Origin: Anadara kagoshimensis | Lineage: Eukaryota; Mollusca; Bivalvia; Arcoida; Arcidae | DNA length: 64,000 nt | Reading direction: 5' to 3' | Assembly: GCA_021292105.1 (NCBI GenBank) | Contig: CM037874.1 | Coordinates: 39,968,404-40,032,403, forward strand | Shown: piece after piece, positions 46,631 to 56,530 of the stretch | Layout: each line of letters opens with the position of its first letter | Position numbering within the stretch: the stretch's first letter is position 1 | Program-made: the position numbers and the translations under genes | The notes under the pieces: model-generated | Database searches by the model: none | What the model was told of the DNA's origin: nothing | Seen by the model: only the letters and a program-made list of their open reading frames with translations

Positions 46631-48222
46631 GCCCCATTTATACGGCGAGAATTGCATACCTAAGTATTTTTACTCATATGTTAATTTACTCGTGTAAGCA
46701 AAAGTATATTTTGCTTTGCGTTCATACATGATTTATGTACCATAAGTAAATTTAAAGTTTTCAACCAATTTTATAATTTTCATTCTGAACATTGACATTT
46801 TAGACTTGATTATCAGATAAGAACGTTCTTTACAATTTAAGCACTGATTTGATACTGAGCTATTATAATGACAAAGGAGCAGTTCTATTTGGTGGTCCAA
46901 CTGTCATATAACAGTTTTCGAATTTAATTATAAAATACATTAAAAATGTTATATGACATATCCTTTAAAGACTTGTTTTCTTGTTTTATACAAACAAACA
47001 AAATCTTACACCAGTGCAAAGCACATTTATATACTGTCAAGTTAGGGTAGAACGACACTGGATCTTCGATCTCTTTGGGTTGCTTGAAATGCCCATTGTG
47101 ATGTTGCAAAAAAGGATTGATGTCCATGTCGTGTTTGCTTGTTCTGTAAAAGGAGCTTGTGTTGTTCCTCATAACATATATCAGATGTTTAGATTAGCCC
47201 ATGTCTCCTAAAACCCAGTCTGGGACCCAAAACATTTACACCTTTTAGCTATTTATTACATTAAAACTTTTTTTTAACTGAGCTGGACCCCTAACTCAAA
47301 TTAGTTAAGCTTCATCCCTGTATATGAAGCTGCAAATTAATTCTTTAGGGATCGGTCGAATGTTTTTATTGAACTTGATGGTGGAAATTATTTCAATGAT
47401 GTTGAAGATGATGATGCTTGTAATATTTGTTCTTCCAAAACACTTCGTGACGACATGGCATCTCCTTTCATGGACAATTCATTGTCAAATTTGTAAAAGT
47501 AAATTTTTTTACATTCTGTGGTTGGCTTTTGTTGCTCAAGCACTTTCTCTTTGAAAACTAGTAAAACGTCAAATTTTGGTGACAGTTTGTCACTAGTTTT
47601 TGTGCTTTTGTCAAATAAATCTATTTCAATTACAACATTTGATCTTTATTGGATAATTATTACAAATCAATGAGGGCCCTGGTGGTTAATAGTGGTTGGC
47701 TTCTGTAACCGCTATGAGTTAGATCCCCGATTGTAACACCATATGTGGTGAGTGGGTTTCCCTCACAATTGGCACCTGTTGGTTAGCTCGATGTCAATAC
47801 AATGAGATGTAATGTTAATCTGTGACATTATATATCAGTGGACAACACCAACAAACAATTTTTTTCTGGTACAAGGCAGATTACAAACACCCATATTCAC
47901 TCCTGCACCACATGGACCTTAATGAACATTAACCCATAGAGATAAATAACCTGGCATAAGTCCATGTGTTTAAAATTATGTGAGTAAATATTACAGTGCG
48001 TTCATACGACACTGTAGCAAAATTTGCATACCTAAGTATAAAATACTCACATACTACAGCAAATTTGCACTTGGTCCCTACTAGGTGCAAATTTACTTAC
48101 ATTAGTAAAATTTGCGTATATGCAAAGTTGTTCATACGACACAATTTGCATATGTGAGTAAATTAATTTTACATATGAGTAAAAAATACTTAGGTATGCA
48201 ATTCTCGCCGTATAAATGGGGC
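46631..48222. mobile_element. Nested TIR element, 1.6 kb
   Basis: GCCCCATTTATACGGCGAGA followed by ATTGCATACCTAAGTATTTT at the left is mirrored at the right end (ATACTTAGGTATGCAATTCT, CGCCGTATAAATGGGGC). TIR similarity extends about 60 bp through ACTCATATG. Flanks are TTAA on the left and TTTA on the right, so a decayed TTAA duplication is likely. Internal copies of TTGCATACCTAAGTAT near 48020 suggest local rearrangement. Confidence 0.8.
47670..47860 (+). mobile_element. Possible second SINE type
   Basis: CCCTGGTGGTTAATAGTGG and GAGTTAGATCCCCGATTG have box A/B-like spacing, and the stretch continues into a body with CACCTGTTGGTTAGCTCGA. The match to Pol III boxes is weak. Confidence 0.35.
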
Positions 48223-48985
48223 TTTACAATAAGGTGTGTAAATACACAACTACTGAAGCAGTTAAAGGGTTGGTAAATATGCAGGACCTGTCAGTATACC
48301 TGTCTCGTTAGTTAAGTGGATTAGGTACACTCCGATATACAACTAGTCGGTCAATATTAAGGGTTTAATTACAGGTGACTATAATAATAATAATAACTTT
48401 ATTCTCATAAACCGTAAATGTTTTTTATTTTTTTCATGACTGGTCATAGTTAATGTCTCCTCGTCTTATGCTGTTTCTTACAATCGTTGCTAATCGCAAA
48501 AATTCTTGATTGAAATGTTTCATTATATGTCCCAAACCTACAAACGATGATCATGTGCATTATCTATAACTTCGTATGAATCCGATTTGAATAAATTCTC
48601 TGGTTCACTTTTAGTTCCCTAATATTCTGACTCAAAATCGAAAAGATAATACGCCATTTCTAATAATATGGACATGTCACAACTCGTAAGATGCGACACT
48701 TCTGTAGTTAGGAAGAGTGTTTGTTCACCCATGACGTCACAACTTGTTTTCGTACCTCCCGATTGAAGAGTTCCAAAATGGCCCGAGGTTACAAATTTTG
48801 ATTTTTTAAACTTCTATATCTTTTTATTTCGGCGAATAAAATGGTGAAATTTTCAATATTATAATAATTTACCATAAATTTTCATATTTTGGTCAAATTG
48901 GCTAGACTTCAGTATCCCTTTAAAAATACATTTTATTTTGAATACATAATAATTGTATTTTATTTTTAACAACTATGATAATCAG

Positions 48986-49077
48986 GTACTGCAGCTGTCA
49001 CAGAGAGTGCTGTTAGTAGTCTGGAAGGGGACATCTCCAGATTCCAAAGAATGCCCTCTATAGATTCATTTAATCAG
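48986..49077 (+). CDS. Candidate cassette exon (92 bp) of the EF-hand/PPP gene
   Basis: Acceptor GATAATCAG and donor AATCAG|GTAATA bound 92 bp. From the phase left at 41320 it reads GTAAVTESAVSSLEGDISRF, then QRMPSIDSFNQ: open and Ser-rich, so it looks like real coding sequence with possible phosphorylation motifs (RMPSIDS). However, it ends in phase 0, while the exon at 53885 needs one preceding base. Splicing this exon straight to 53885 keeps 27 codons open and then meets TGA at 54145-54147. Either it is a regulated cassette that truncates the protein before the phosphatase domain, or an unseen exon of length 3n+1 follows, or a different donor (for example TCT|GTAAAG near 49106) is used. 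Confidence 0.65.
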
Positions 49078-49180
49078 GTAATATTTCAGGTACATGATGA
49101 AGTCTGTAAAGGACATATTGAGATTATGAGATTGAAAATATATTTAATCAGGTCATATTTACAGGTTATTGGCTTTATAT

Positions 49181-49290
49181 TTTAGCTGAAAGCTCAGATG
49201 AACTATTGTAATGATTCATTGTTAAGTGTTAAATCTCCTCCAAAACTACTTGGTCAAATTTGATGAAATGTAGCTAGTATCTTGCCAGTA
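49181..49290 (+). repeat. Family A repeat, left piece split by a transposon
   Basis: TTTAGCTGAAAGCTCAGATG is a decayed family-A head. The body continues to GTATCTTGCCAGTA, where the TA-flanked element begins; the other piece resumes at 51296. Confidence 0.75.
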
Positions 49291-51295
49291 GACATTTCTA
49301 ACCTTTGGTCTGAGTAGGACTCGGAGTTAGAGTTGTACTTCAAAGGGGGTCATCTCAAATTTTTTTTTGTCTTAAGGACATTTCACGCCTATAGTTCTAC
49401 GAACTTTCTTAAAAAACCATCAGATGCCATAATTGAAATGTCTTATCAGATTTTCTAGAGTGAAAAATAACTTTTTATCATCACGCTCAGTGTGTCTTAA
49501 ATTTGTTCTATTGTACATTGTATTGTTACGAATTATTTGTGGATCTGACAATAAATTCCAAATCGATGTCTTCATTTCAAATCTTTTGAATTAAATTTAA
49601 AGTTGTGACATTGGTATAATTTAGATAATTCCAATGAAATTGTATAATACAAAAGTAATGATAATTTTAATGTGGCCAGTTGCCTCACATGCTTTTCCAT
49701 TCATTATCTGATGGTCGTTGCACATTCCCTGCGTACGTGTCCCACATTATATTGCGCGTAAGGTCAATTTCATTTGCAATTGCCGCAATATTAACTTCGA
49801 ACAATTAAGAAAGAAAAGAAAAACCGGGATGCGTGCCAATCCACAACAGAAATGACAACACTCAGTTCCTTAGAAAGAGATGAAATAATTATTGTTCCCC
49901 ATTTATACTTAGAGACAGTCTTTAACTAAAATTGCTATAATTTCTTTTGATTTCTCATAAAATAACCCTAATATTTGTGTTTAAAATAAAAAATACTAAC
50001 ACAGCAAAATACAAGAAAATTTTAAATAATTACAATAATTTCTGTAAATAGAGAAAAAATCAGCAAATATACAAATATTGCGAGTAGACTAAGAGCCAAA
50101 ACACCCGTTATGGACCTCATGCTCTACAAATTGATATTCACGCCTGTATCATAGACTTAATCAGTTTGTCCACTTTCAAATACATGTAGTGTGATCCTAT
50201 ACTTCAAAACTTCAAAACTACATACTAGTACTTCACATCATCTGGAACGGAAATTTCTTCTCCATAATTTTGTCTGAACCAATGCCAATAACTAGTGTGA
50301 AAAAAGTTATTTACATTGAAATCGTTGACCTTAGTTGAACCTTTTAATATATGCATATGGGTCACCAAGGGAACATACTACAACTGATTTTAATAAAAAA
50401 TGTAAAATTTTCTCTATGTAGGAGAATAACGGAAAAGGTAAATATAAAACTAAAAATAATTTAGATGCACTTTTTGTTTTCAAAACAAACTTAAATGCTA
50501 GCTGGTTTCAAAAATTAAAAAGGTATAAAAGTTATTTGTGAAAACGTCCGTCTCTAAACATTAAAGATGAACAATAATGCATTAAACTTAACTACCAAAA
50601 ACAGCATCAGCGAGTCGGAACCAGCAAGGAGAAATCAAAACAAGCAAAGAGATCTTGTTAGGAGTAATACTTAAGGTAACGCAATATTTCTAAATAAAAA
50701 GGTTTCGAAAGCATCAAAGGCTCTAGAGATTCACGATTTTGATTCCAATTAAATTATGGTGCAAATAGAATTTTAGCTGGTTCACATTTGCCTTAAGTTT
50801 TTTTTAATTAATTTTGTTTTCGATTTTTATTTCATACGTGGCATTTGTAGCTAAATAAACAGGAGGCACTAAATTTTCGGAGCACCGGTCTCCCTTTGAA
50901 TTCCCTGGTGAAAGTGCAAGTGCTTTACTGGATTTATCAGTTTTCAAAGTTTTAACTTTTTCGCTCATGTACTCTCCTAAAATGGAAACGCTTCGCTACA
51001 TATACAAGTCAATTTATAAGCAAGCATTCACGTGTTTTATATAAATTGTTATATGTTTTCGATGTCATCTCAGCATATGATATTTAGGGTTTATTATCAA
51101 TGTTTTTCTCTTATGAAGCTTTCTGTGGCATATCGCATTACCTCGCCATTTACCAGGTTATCAAAACGTTTTGCAATAAAACTTCGTAGAACTATAGGCG
51201 TGAAATGTTCGTAAGACAAAAAGAATTTTGATATGACCCCCTTTGAAGTACAACTCTAACTCTGAGTCCTACTCCGACCAAAGGTTAGAAATGTC
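49291..51295. mobile_element. TA-flanked TIR element with ~120-bp TIRs
   Basis: GACATTTCTAACCTTTGGTC at the left end is mirrored by GACCAAAGGTTAGAAATGTC at the right, and similarity continues about 120 bp inward with few differences (ACTTCAAAGGGGGTCAT, TTTCACGCCTATAGTTCTAC). A TA dinucleotide borders both ends (49289-49290, 51296-51297). The interior has no transposase; an ATG-initiated frame near 50565-50670 is short. TA duplication suggests a Tc1/mariner-type non-autonomous element, though the TIRs are unusually long for a MITE. Confidence 0.88.
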
Positions 51296-51297
51296 TA

Positions 51298-51620
51298 GTA
51301 AAGGCCTTTCAGATTTCTACGTAGGGAGTAGCTATTTCCAAATGGAGTCCCATAAGGGAGTAATGGTGAAAATCTTTAAACATCTCCTATGAACATAGAA
51401 GAGATATACCTTAGATATTTCATATTTAACATTCTTAGGACACCTAGTTTCAAATTTGCACAAAGCTAACTTAGCTAATTTTTTGGGTCCTAAAGTAGAG
51501 AAACAGCAAGGGGAATTGCTAAAATAAGTATATCTGTCAATATGTTTGGAAAACTAAACACTTTTATAGGAAGAATATTAGAATACTAGTATTTAGATAT
51601 TGACATGATGATAATAACTT
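51298..51620 (+). repeat. Family A repeat, right piece
   Basis: It resumes with GTAAAGGCCTTTCAGATTTC and follows family A (AGAGATATACCTTAGATATTTCAT, GGACACCTAGTTTCA, GTCAATATGTTTGGAAAACT) until the next repeat head at 51621. Confidence 0.8.
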
Positions 51621-51950
51621 TTAGCTCAACTGGCTATCTATTGCCAACTGAGCTTATGGCATGGTGAAGCGTACTTGCATCCACTCTTTTATCTTTAAAG
51701 ATATCTTCATGAAACTTGGTACATATATATGGAATGCCTGAGTCACATTATTTACTTAATAATTGTTGAATTTCTGTCAGAAATTTGGGGCATAAAATTG
51801 AAGGGATTGGGAGGAACTGTATTAAATTAATAAAGTTTTACCCTGCCCTTCCATTCCCAGCATGACTAGGGGTATATAGTAATTTATAGGCAAGTTTAGT
51901 AGATTGCATGCCAAGTTGAATGGCAGTTACAGGACAAAGTATCAATTTTA
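51621..51950 (+). repeat. Repeat family B copy
   Basis: Head TTTTAGCTCAACTGGCTATC, then CAACTGAGCTTATGGCATGG and AAGATATCTTCATGAAACTTGG. It shares its head with 34684 and its GGCATGGTGAAG phrase with the edge of the 51-bp array at 33402. The 3' limit is uncertain. Confidence 0.6.
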
Positions 51951-52710
51951 TTTTGCAAAATCTATAGGTGATTATTCAAAAATCATTTTGGATTCACAAA
52001 AATAAAACATTGATAAATAATATTCAGTTCATTTATTAACTTCTAACAGATTGTTCCTTTAAATAAATCCTGAGGTGCATAAGATTACTAGACAGACTTT
52101 ATTTCATCTTTCAACGAATTCAGGTAATAGTAAAATTTGCTAATTACATTTGACTTGATATACTGAAGGGGAGACATGTGGTGTTTTTTTCTGCAAAACA
52201 ACTTTCTAATTTCTTCTGAAAGAAAAAACGATGATATGTGATTATTTACAAATTACATTGTACAACCAGAAGTGATGGAAGTAGAAAAAAAGATGTAAAT
52301 TGTATAAAAACAGCTTTAAAAGTTTGTTATTTTAGTGTTTATGGATATATTTAGTAAATATAAGTTGACAAATATAAGTTGACATGTGATGCATATGTAT
52401 TGCAAAAAATTATCTTTTTTGAAACAAACCTGACACCGGAATCTGTGCAACTGCAAGTATAAATATTACTGGGATTTTAAGGATGAACTGGGGCAAGAGT
52501 TATGTCCAGGGCAGGTTAACAGTAAGGATAAATTACCTTACAATAAGTTTGGTTCAAATCAGTTTAGAAATAGTCTGTATAGCAAAATTGACATACATAT
52601 TTTTTAAATATTTTAAAGTAAGGGCCATAACACTTCCACATACGACAACTCCATTGTAATTTCCTTATTCAACATCAGTACCTTGTTTCATTGCTTTCCA
52701 TAAAATCATT
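51951..52710. other. Intronic, nothing recognised
   Basis: AT-rich. No exon that would restore the frame between 49077 and 53885 could be identified here with confidence. Confidence 0.4.
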
Positions 52711-52994
52711 TTAGCTCACCTGACCAAAGGCTATGTGACCTTATGGCATCACACAGTATGTTTATGTGCATGGTTAACACCTGTTTCCACAATCACTTTA
52801 ATATATAGATGAAAGTCTTGTGATCAGAAGTCAAGTTCATAGATGTAAAAGAATACTGAAATGGTTATTTACCTTGAAAAGCTTAAAATTAGGATTATTT
52901 ATAAAGATTTTGACATTGGGTTTTCAGTTTTTATGTTTTTAAATATGCTAGCCATTATTTATCAGGTGAGCATATCAGGCCCAATGGGCTTATT
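52711..52994 (+). repeat. Family A repeat, short copy
   Basis: TTAGCTCACCTGACCAAAGG head and TCAGGTGAGCATATCAGGCC tail enclose a strongly shortened body with one ATACTGAAATGGTTA unit. Confidence 0.75.
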
Positions 52995-53239
52995 GGTCAT
53001 TACTTTGATCCAAATTTGTTACTAAACATAATTGGTTTAGTCTATTTCTAGTTTGTAATATTGGATTATTAATTTATTTATAAGACAGATTAAGATTTGG
53101 CTTAGCTAGTCATCATAAAGAAAGAATTTACATTTGTTCACGGATTTTAAAGAAACTCTGTACAAATGTAAACCATCATGCAAAGATGTGTCATTCATGA
53201 AGCATCTTTAAGTATGTAGGTCAAAAGTCATCAGTTGAG

Positions 53240-53545
53240 AGATGAGTTGAGTAATGGTGTTTAACATCCCAGTCACGATTTTTCACTTATATCAAGAGGA
53301 GCCAGCTATAGGCAAAAGTGCAGAAATTTTGCCTTTGCATTGCGCTGATGGCATTATACAGCAGGGTTCTTTAGCGTGCCAAGCCCACCATAACATAGGA
53401 CCTTGTTTATTTTAAGATCCCATCTGAAAGAACCGTGAATTTCATGTCGGAGTGCCGAGTGCTTGGCGAAAGAACAGTCACTACCCACTTTCAAGTCTTG
53501 GGTCAGACCCTGTCGGGGTTTGAACCCACAAACTCCCACTCTGAA
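53240..53545 (-). mobile_element. tRNA-derived SINE (minus strand)
   Basis: On the minus strand the element starts with GAGTGGGAGTTTGTGGGTTC and contains the box-B-like GGGTTCAAACCCCG (53514-53527 on the plus strand). It runs through CAAGCACTCGGCACTCCGAC, CACGGTTCTTTCAGATGGG, GGCACGCTAAAGAACCCTGC and ends GTGACTGGGATGTTAAACACC. These central and 3' phrases resemble conserved SINE body domains of invertebrates. The box A part is not clear, so the 5' end may be truncated. Confidence 0.65.
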
Positions 53546-53884
53546 AAGTCATGGTCATGAAGTATAATTTTAGAATTTTTCAGTTCTTTTATTTCTGTTC
53601 TATGTCTCTTACATTTCTTCATGAATTTTAACCAAACTCAGTACAAATGTTAACCAGCATCTGAACCAAGTTTAGTTATGTAGGTCATGTGATCAAATCT
53701 TACAACTTTTGTTTGCTTTTCATATTCCCTCCATATCTGTATTTTATTGAAACTTGTGTCCAAATGTAAACCATCATGCATTAATTTATCATGAATTTTG
53801 TTTAGTAATGTAAATCATGAGGGTGATGTGGAACCAGGGGCATTTGAGCTTGCTCACTTTTTTTCTCTTGTTTTTAAAATATAG

Positions 53885-53967
53885 ACGGCAGTGTTAGCAT
53901 GCCAAAATGTGATATTTATATTCAAGCTCAAGTCCAACCTTGTGGGAATAAAAGAAGACATCTACAG
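53885..53967 (+). CDS. EF-hand/PPP gene, exon
   Basis: Acceptor TTTTTAAAATATAG and donor CTACAG|GTGATT bound 83 bp. The following exon fixes the frame: one base from the preceding exon plus AC gives Asp, then GSVSMPKCDIYIQAQVQPCG and NKRRHLQ, ending in phase 0. The exon at 41174 supplies exactly that one base (G), giving WDLQ-D-GSV. The alternative frame used after the 48986 exon is also open through this exon but hits a stop in the next. I recognise no domain; the end is basic. Confidence 0.8.
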
Positions 53968-54122
53968 GTGATTTGTGCTGTATAAATTAATGTATATCCC
54001 CAGGTTATTTAGAAATAAATTAAAAATATGTGTACCAAAACAATTACGGATTTTGATGAAATTTTGAAATTAATTTCTATTCTTGATAAAATAGAATAAC
54101 TATGTTTGGTTTTTTATTTCAG

Positions 54123-54203
54123 CGATCTCATCCAAATGAAATGTTGACAGGGTTACGATATTTTGAGAGACCAATAAAGGGAGATAATGGTAATCCAGCC
54201 AAG
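54123..54203 (+). CDS. EF-hand/PPP gene, exon
   Basis: Acceptor TTTTTTATTTCAG and donor GCCAAG|GTAAAT bound 81 bp, exactly 27 codons: RSHPNEMLTGLRYFERPIKG, then DNGNPAK. Phase 0 on both sides. It precedes the phosphatase-like exon at 56531 and is probably part of its N-terminal extension. The second half of this exon, donor included, is repeated twice in degenerate form just downstream (54220-54315). Confidence 0.85.
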
Positions 54204-54219
54204 GTAAATATTATTATGT

Positions 54220-54315
54220 TTTAAGTTACCAACAAAGGGAGATAATTGTAACTAAGCCAAGGTAAATGTTATGATATCTTAAGAGACTGATAAAGGGAGA
54301 TAACAGTATCCTAGC
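54220..54315. repeat. Two degenerate copies of the exon 3' half and donor
   Basis: The string ACCAATAAAGGGAGATAATG ... CCAGCCAAGGTAAAT of the exon at 54123 recurs as ACCAACAAAGGGAGATAATT ... AAGCCAAGGTAAATG (about 54228-54268) and as GACTGATAAAGGGAGATAAC ... CTAGCCAAG (about 54286-54320), at a period of about 58 bp. The first copy keeps an intact GTAAAT donor; the third has lost it (CCAAGAATT). Confidence 0.85.
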
Positions 54316-54479
54316 CAAGAATTTAACAATTTTTTGTATGCATATATGTTTTCCAGAAATAATTAGATAGGACACACATTTTTCTGTAGACCTTACCATC
54401 TCCCAATTTAAAACTAGAACTGTCTCTTTAGAACCAAATGCCATCCCCAACCCAACATTTGCAAGGGTGTCATGTTTTC

Positions 54480-54760
54480 CTGTGACCTTGACATTTCTGA
54501 TATGACCTTGGTTCAATGTCATGACACATGAAGATTATTCCTGTGGGTTTTATGACAGTCGTCCAAAACAATTATAAGATGTGGCTCGGACATGATTTTC
54601 AAACATACTTTCACCGTGTACTTGATCTTTCTGATATGACCTTGGTTGAAGGTCATGACATACCATTGGACCATGAAGATTATTCATGTGAAGTTTTATC
54701 ACAGTCATCCAAAGCAGCTATGAGATATCGCCCGGATATGATTTTACAAGGCAGACAAAA
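54480..54760. repeat. ~130-140 bp tandem duplication
   Basis: TTTCTGATATGACCTTGGTT with the following GTCATGACA, CATGAAGATTATTC, TTTTATCACAGTC(A/G)TCCAAA and CGGA(C/T)ATGATTTT phrases occurs twice, at about 54493 and 54628. The open frame at 54528-54803 is inside this repeat and is not considered a gene. Confidence 0.8.
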
Positions 54761-54839
54761 AGACATGACAGACAAAAACTTTGGAACTGACAAATTAGGT
54801 TAGACACGTGAACTTCAACCAAGGAAATGAGGCTGGGTG

Positions 54840-55260
54840 CTCTGGAAGGTTAAGCACCTCCTGTTTAGCTAGCTACACCCACCACGTGTGTAATCAAAAT
54901 TGTGTGAACTATGAACTATAAGACGTCAAATATATCCAGGGCAATCCTGGACACAGAGACATCAAACTTACCAACAATACAGTGATGATGGCCATACAAC
55001 TTTTTGAGGGCCTTGATAAGCCTAGGCCTGCACTATCCCTGAGTCAACAATTTATTTGCAAGCAGCCTACTTCGTTGTACAAAGTCCCCGTGGTGGGAAC
55101 AAGCTCTACCATAGCGTATTAATTGGGACACAAATACACCATAAGCAGGAGGTATATTGCTGCATAAAAAAGGGAAAGTTGACAATAGAAAAATAATTGA
55201 AATCATCACGTTTGTCATAAAGTTTCAAATGTAGCCTTTCATGTGCTTTATAATTCATTA
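54840..55260. repeat. Dispersed repeat family D copy
   Basis: About 55085-55240 (GGAACAAGCTCTACCATAGC ... GGAAAGTTGACAATAGAAAA) matches 36765-36900. The upstream part (GGGTGCTCTGGAAGGTTAAGC) is C+G-richer and may be the element's 5' region, with boundaries unclear. Confidence 0.6.
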
Positions 55261-55798
55261 TCCTCTCTAGAACAAGTTTTAGCTACATTGGAGTTTGAGA
55301 TATCTCCGTCTCACTTTGCGACTATTGTAGCATTCCTTTTCTTACTCATTTGCAACCTAAAACATGTTTTAATACCACCATCCTTGTCTTAAAATAATGT
55401 AATCAGTATTTGTTGACGTTCTTGCATAACATTTTTATGATACCATCAATTTAGTTTGTGTAAATGAGTGTGATGTTAGGGTTAGGAAAGTGATCCCACC
55501 CTAGAGAAATCCTGCAATAAAAAATCAACAGTTACAACCTGAAAACTCTGTCTGTTGTTGACAATTCCTAAATCTACATGGTTAAACTCATTTTTGCTAA
55601 TGATCATTTTTAAATATGATTTACATAGACATCATTGCCATGTTTGTTAAATTTAACTTGTCACATGAGCAGAAATGGAGGAAAATGATTATCATAGGTG
55701 ATTGTTAATACCTATGTATGAAGCAAAGCAGTTTAAATTTCTGCATCTTTATTTGATACAAAAACCATTGTTATGTTCTTGACAGATAGACATTCACT
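55261..55798. other. Intronic, nothing recognised
   Basis: AT-rich sequence between repeat D and the 19-bp minisatellite. No exon seen. Confidence 0.4.
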
Positions 55799-56515
55799 AA
55801 TGTACAGTGACATGTGTAATGTACAGTAACATGTGTAATGTACAGTAACATGTGTGATGTACAGTCATGTGTAATGCACAGTAACATGTGTAATGTACAG
55901 TAACATGTGTAATGTACAGTAACATGTGTAATGTACAGTCATGTGTAATGCACAGTAACATGTGTAATGTACAGTAACATGTGTAATGCACAGTAACATG
56001 TGTAATGTACAGTCATGTGTAATGCACAGTAACATGTGTAATGTACAGTAACATGTGTAATGTACAGTAACATGTGTAATGTACAGTAACATGTGTAATG
56101 TACAGTAACATGTGTAATGTACAGTAACATGTGTAATGCACAGTAACATGTGTAATGTACAGTCATGTGTAATGCACAGTAACATGTGTAATGTACAGTA
56201 ACACGTGTAATGTACAGTCATGTGTAATATACAGTAACATGTGTAATGTACAGTAACATGTGTAATGTACAGTAACATGTGTGATGTACAGTAACATGTG
56301 TGATGTACAGTAACATGTGTAATGTACAGTAACATGTGTAATGTACAGTAACATGTGTGATGTACAGTCATGTGTAATGTACAGTAACATGTGTAATGTA
56401 CAGTAACATGTGTAATGTACAGTAACATGTGTGATGCACAGTAACATGTGTAATGTACAGTAACATGTGTAATGTACAGTAACATGTGTAATGTACAGTA
56501 ACATGTGTAATGTAC
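55799..56515. repeat. 19-bp minisatellite, ~38 units
   Basis: The unit is ACAGTAACATGTGTAATGT (19 bp), with a recurrent short variant ACAGTCATGTGTAATGC/T lacking bases of the TAACA part, and A/G and T/C variants (GTGATGT, AATGCAC). It ends with TGTACTTATTGTATTTTCAG, so the array stops about 15 bases before the acceptor of the exon at 56531 and occupies its polypyrimidine/branch-point zone. The Cys/His/Thr-rich minus-strand frames are artefacts. Confidence 0.97.
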
Positions 56516-56530
56516 TTATTGTATTTTCAG

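Larger units (their letters stand above)
44501..48919. mobile_element. TTAA-flanked TIR element, 4.4 kb, with nested insertions
   Basis: The left end AGGGATACTGAAGTCTAG and right end CTAGACTTCAGTATCCCT are inverted over 18 bp, each bordered by TTAA (44497-44500 and 48920-48923). The matching GGGGATTATGACCAAAAT and ATTTTGGTCAAATTGG phrases extend the inverted similarity. The interior carries tRNA-like SINE heads at 45984-46300, a palindrome at 46304-46370 and a second TIR element at 46631-48222. No transposase frame is visible, so it is non-autonomous and enlarged by later insertions. Confidence 0.82.

Noticed and set aside
50565-50675. ATG-initiated 35-codon frame considered as the missing exon between 49077 and 53885
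   Set aside because: It lies inside the TA-flanked element 49291-51295, lacks a good acceptor and donor, and ends in a stop.
53354-53539. Minus-strand 61-residue frame (GFKPRQGLTQDLKVGSDCSF)
   Set aside because: Translation of a SINE body, including its box-B-like region.
54528-54803. 91-residue plus-strand frame
   Set aside because: Falls within a tandem-duplicated intronic repeat; no splice support and no family resemblance.
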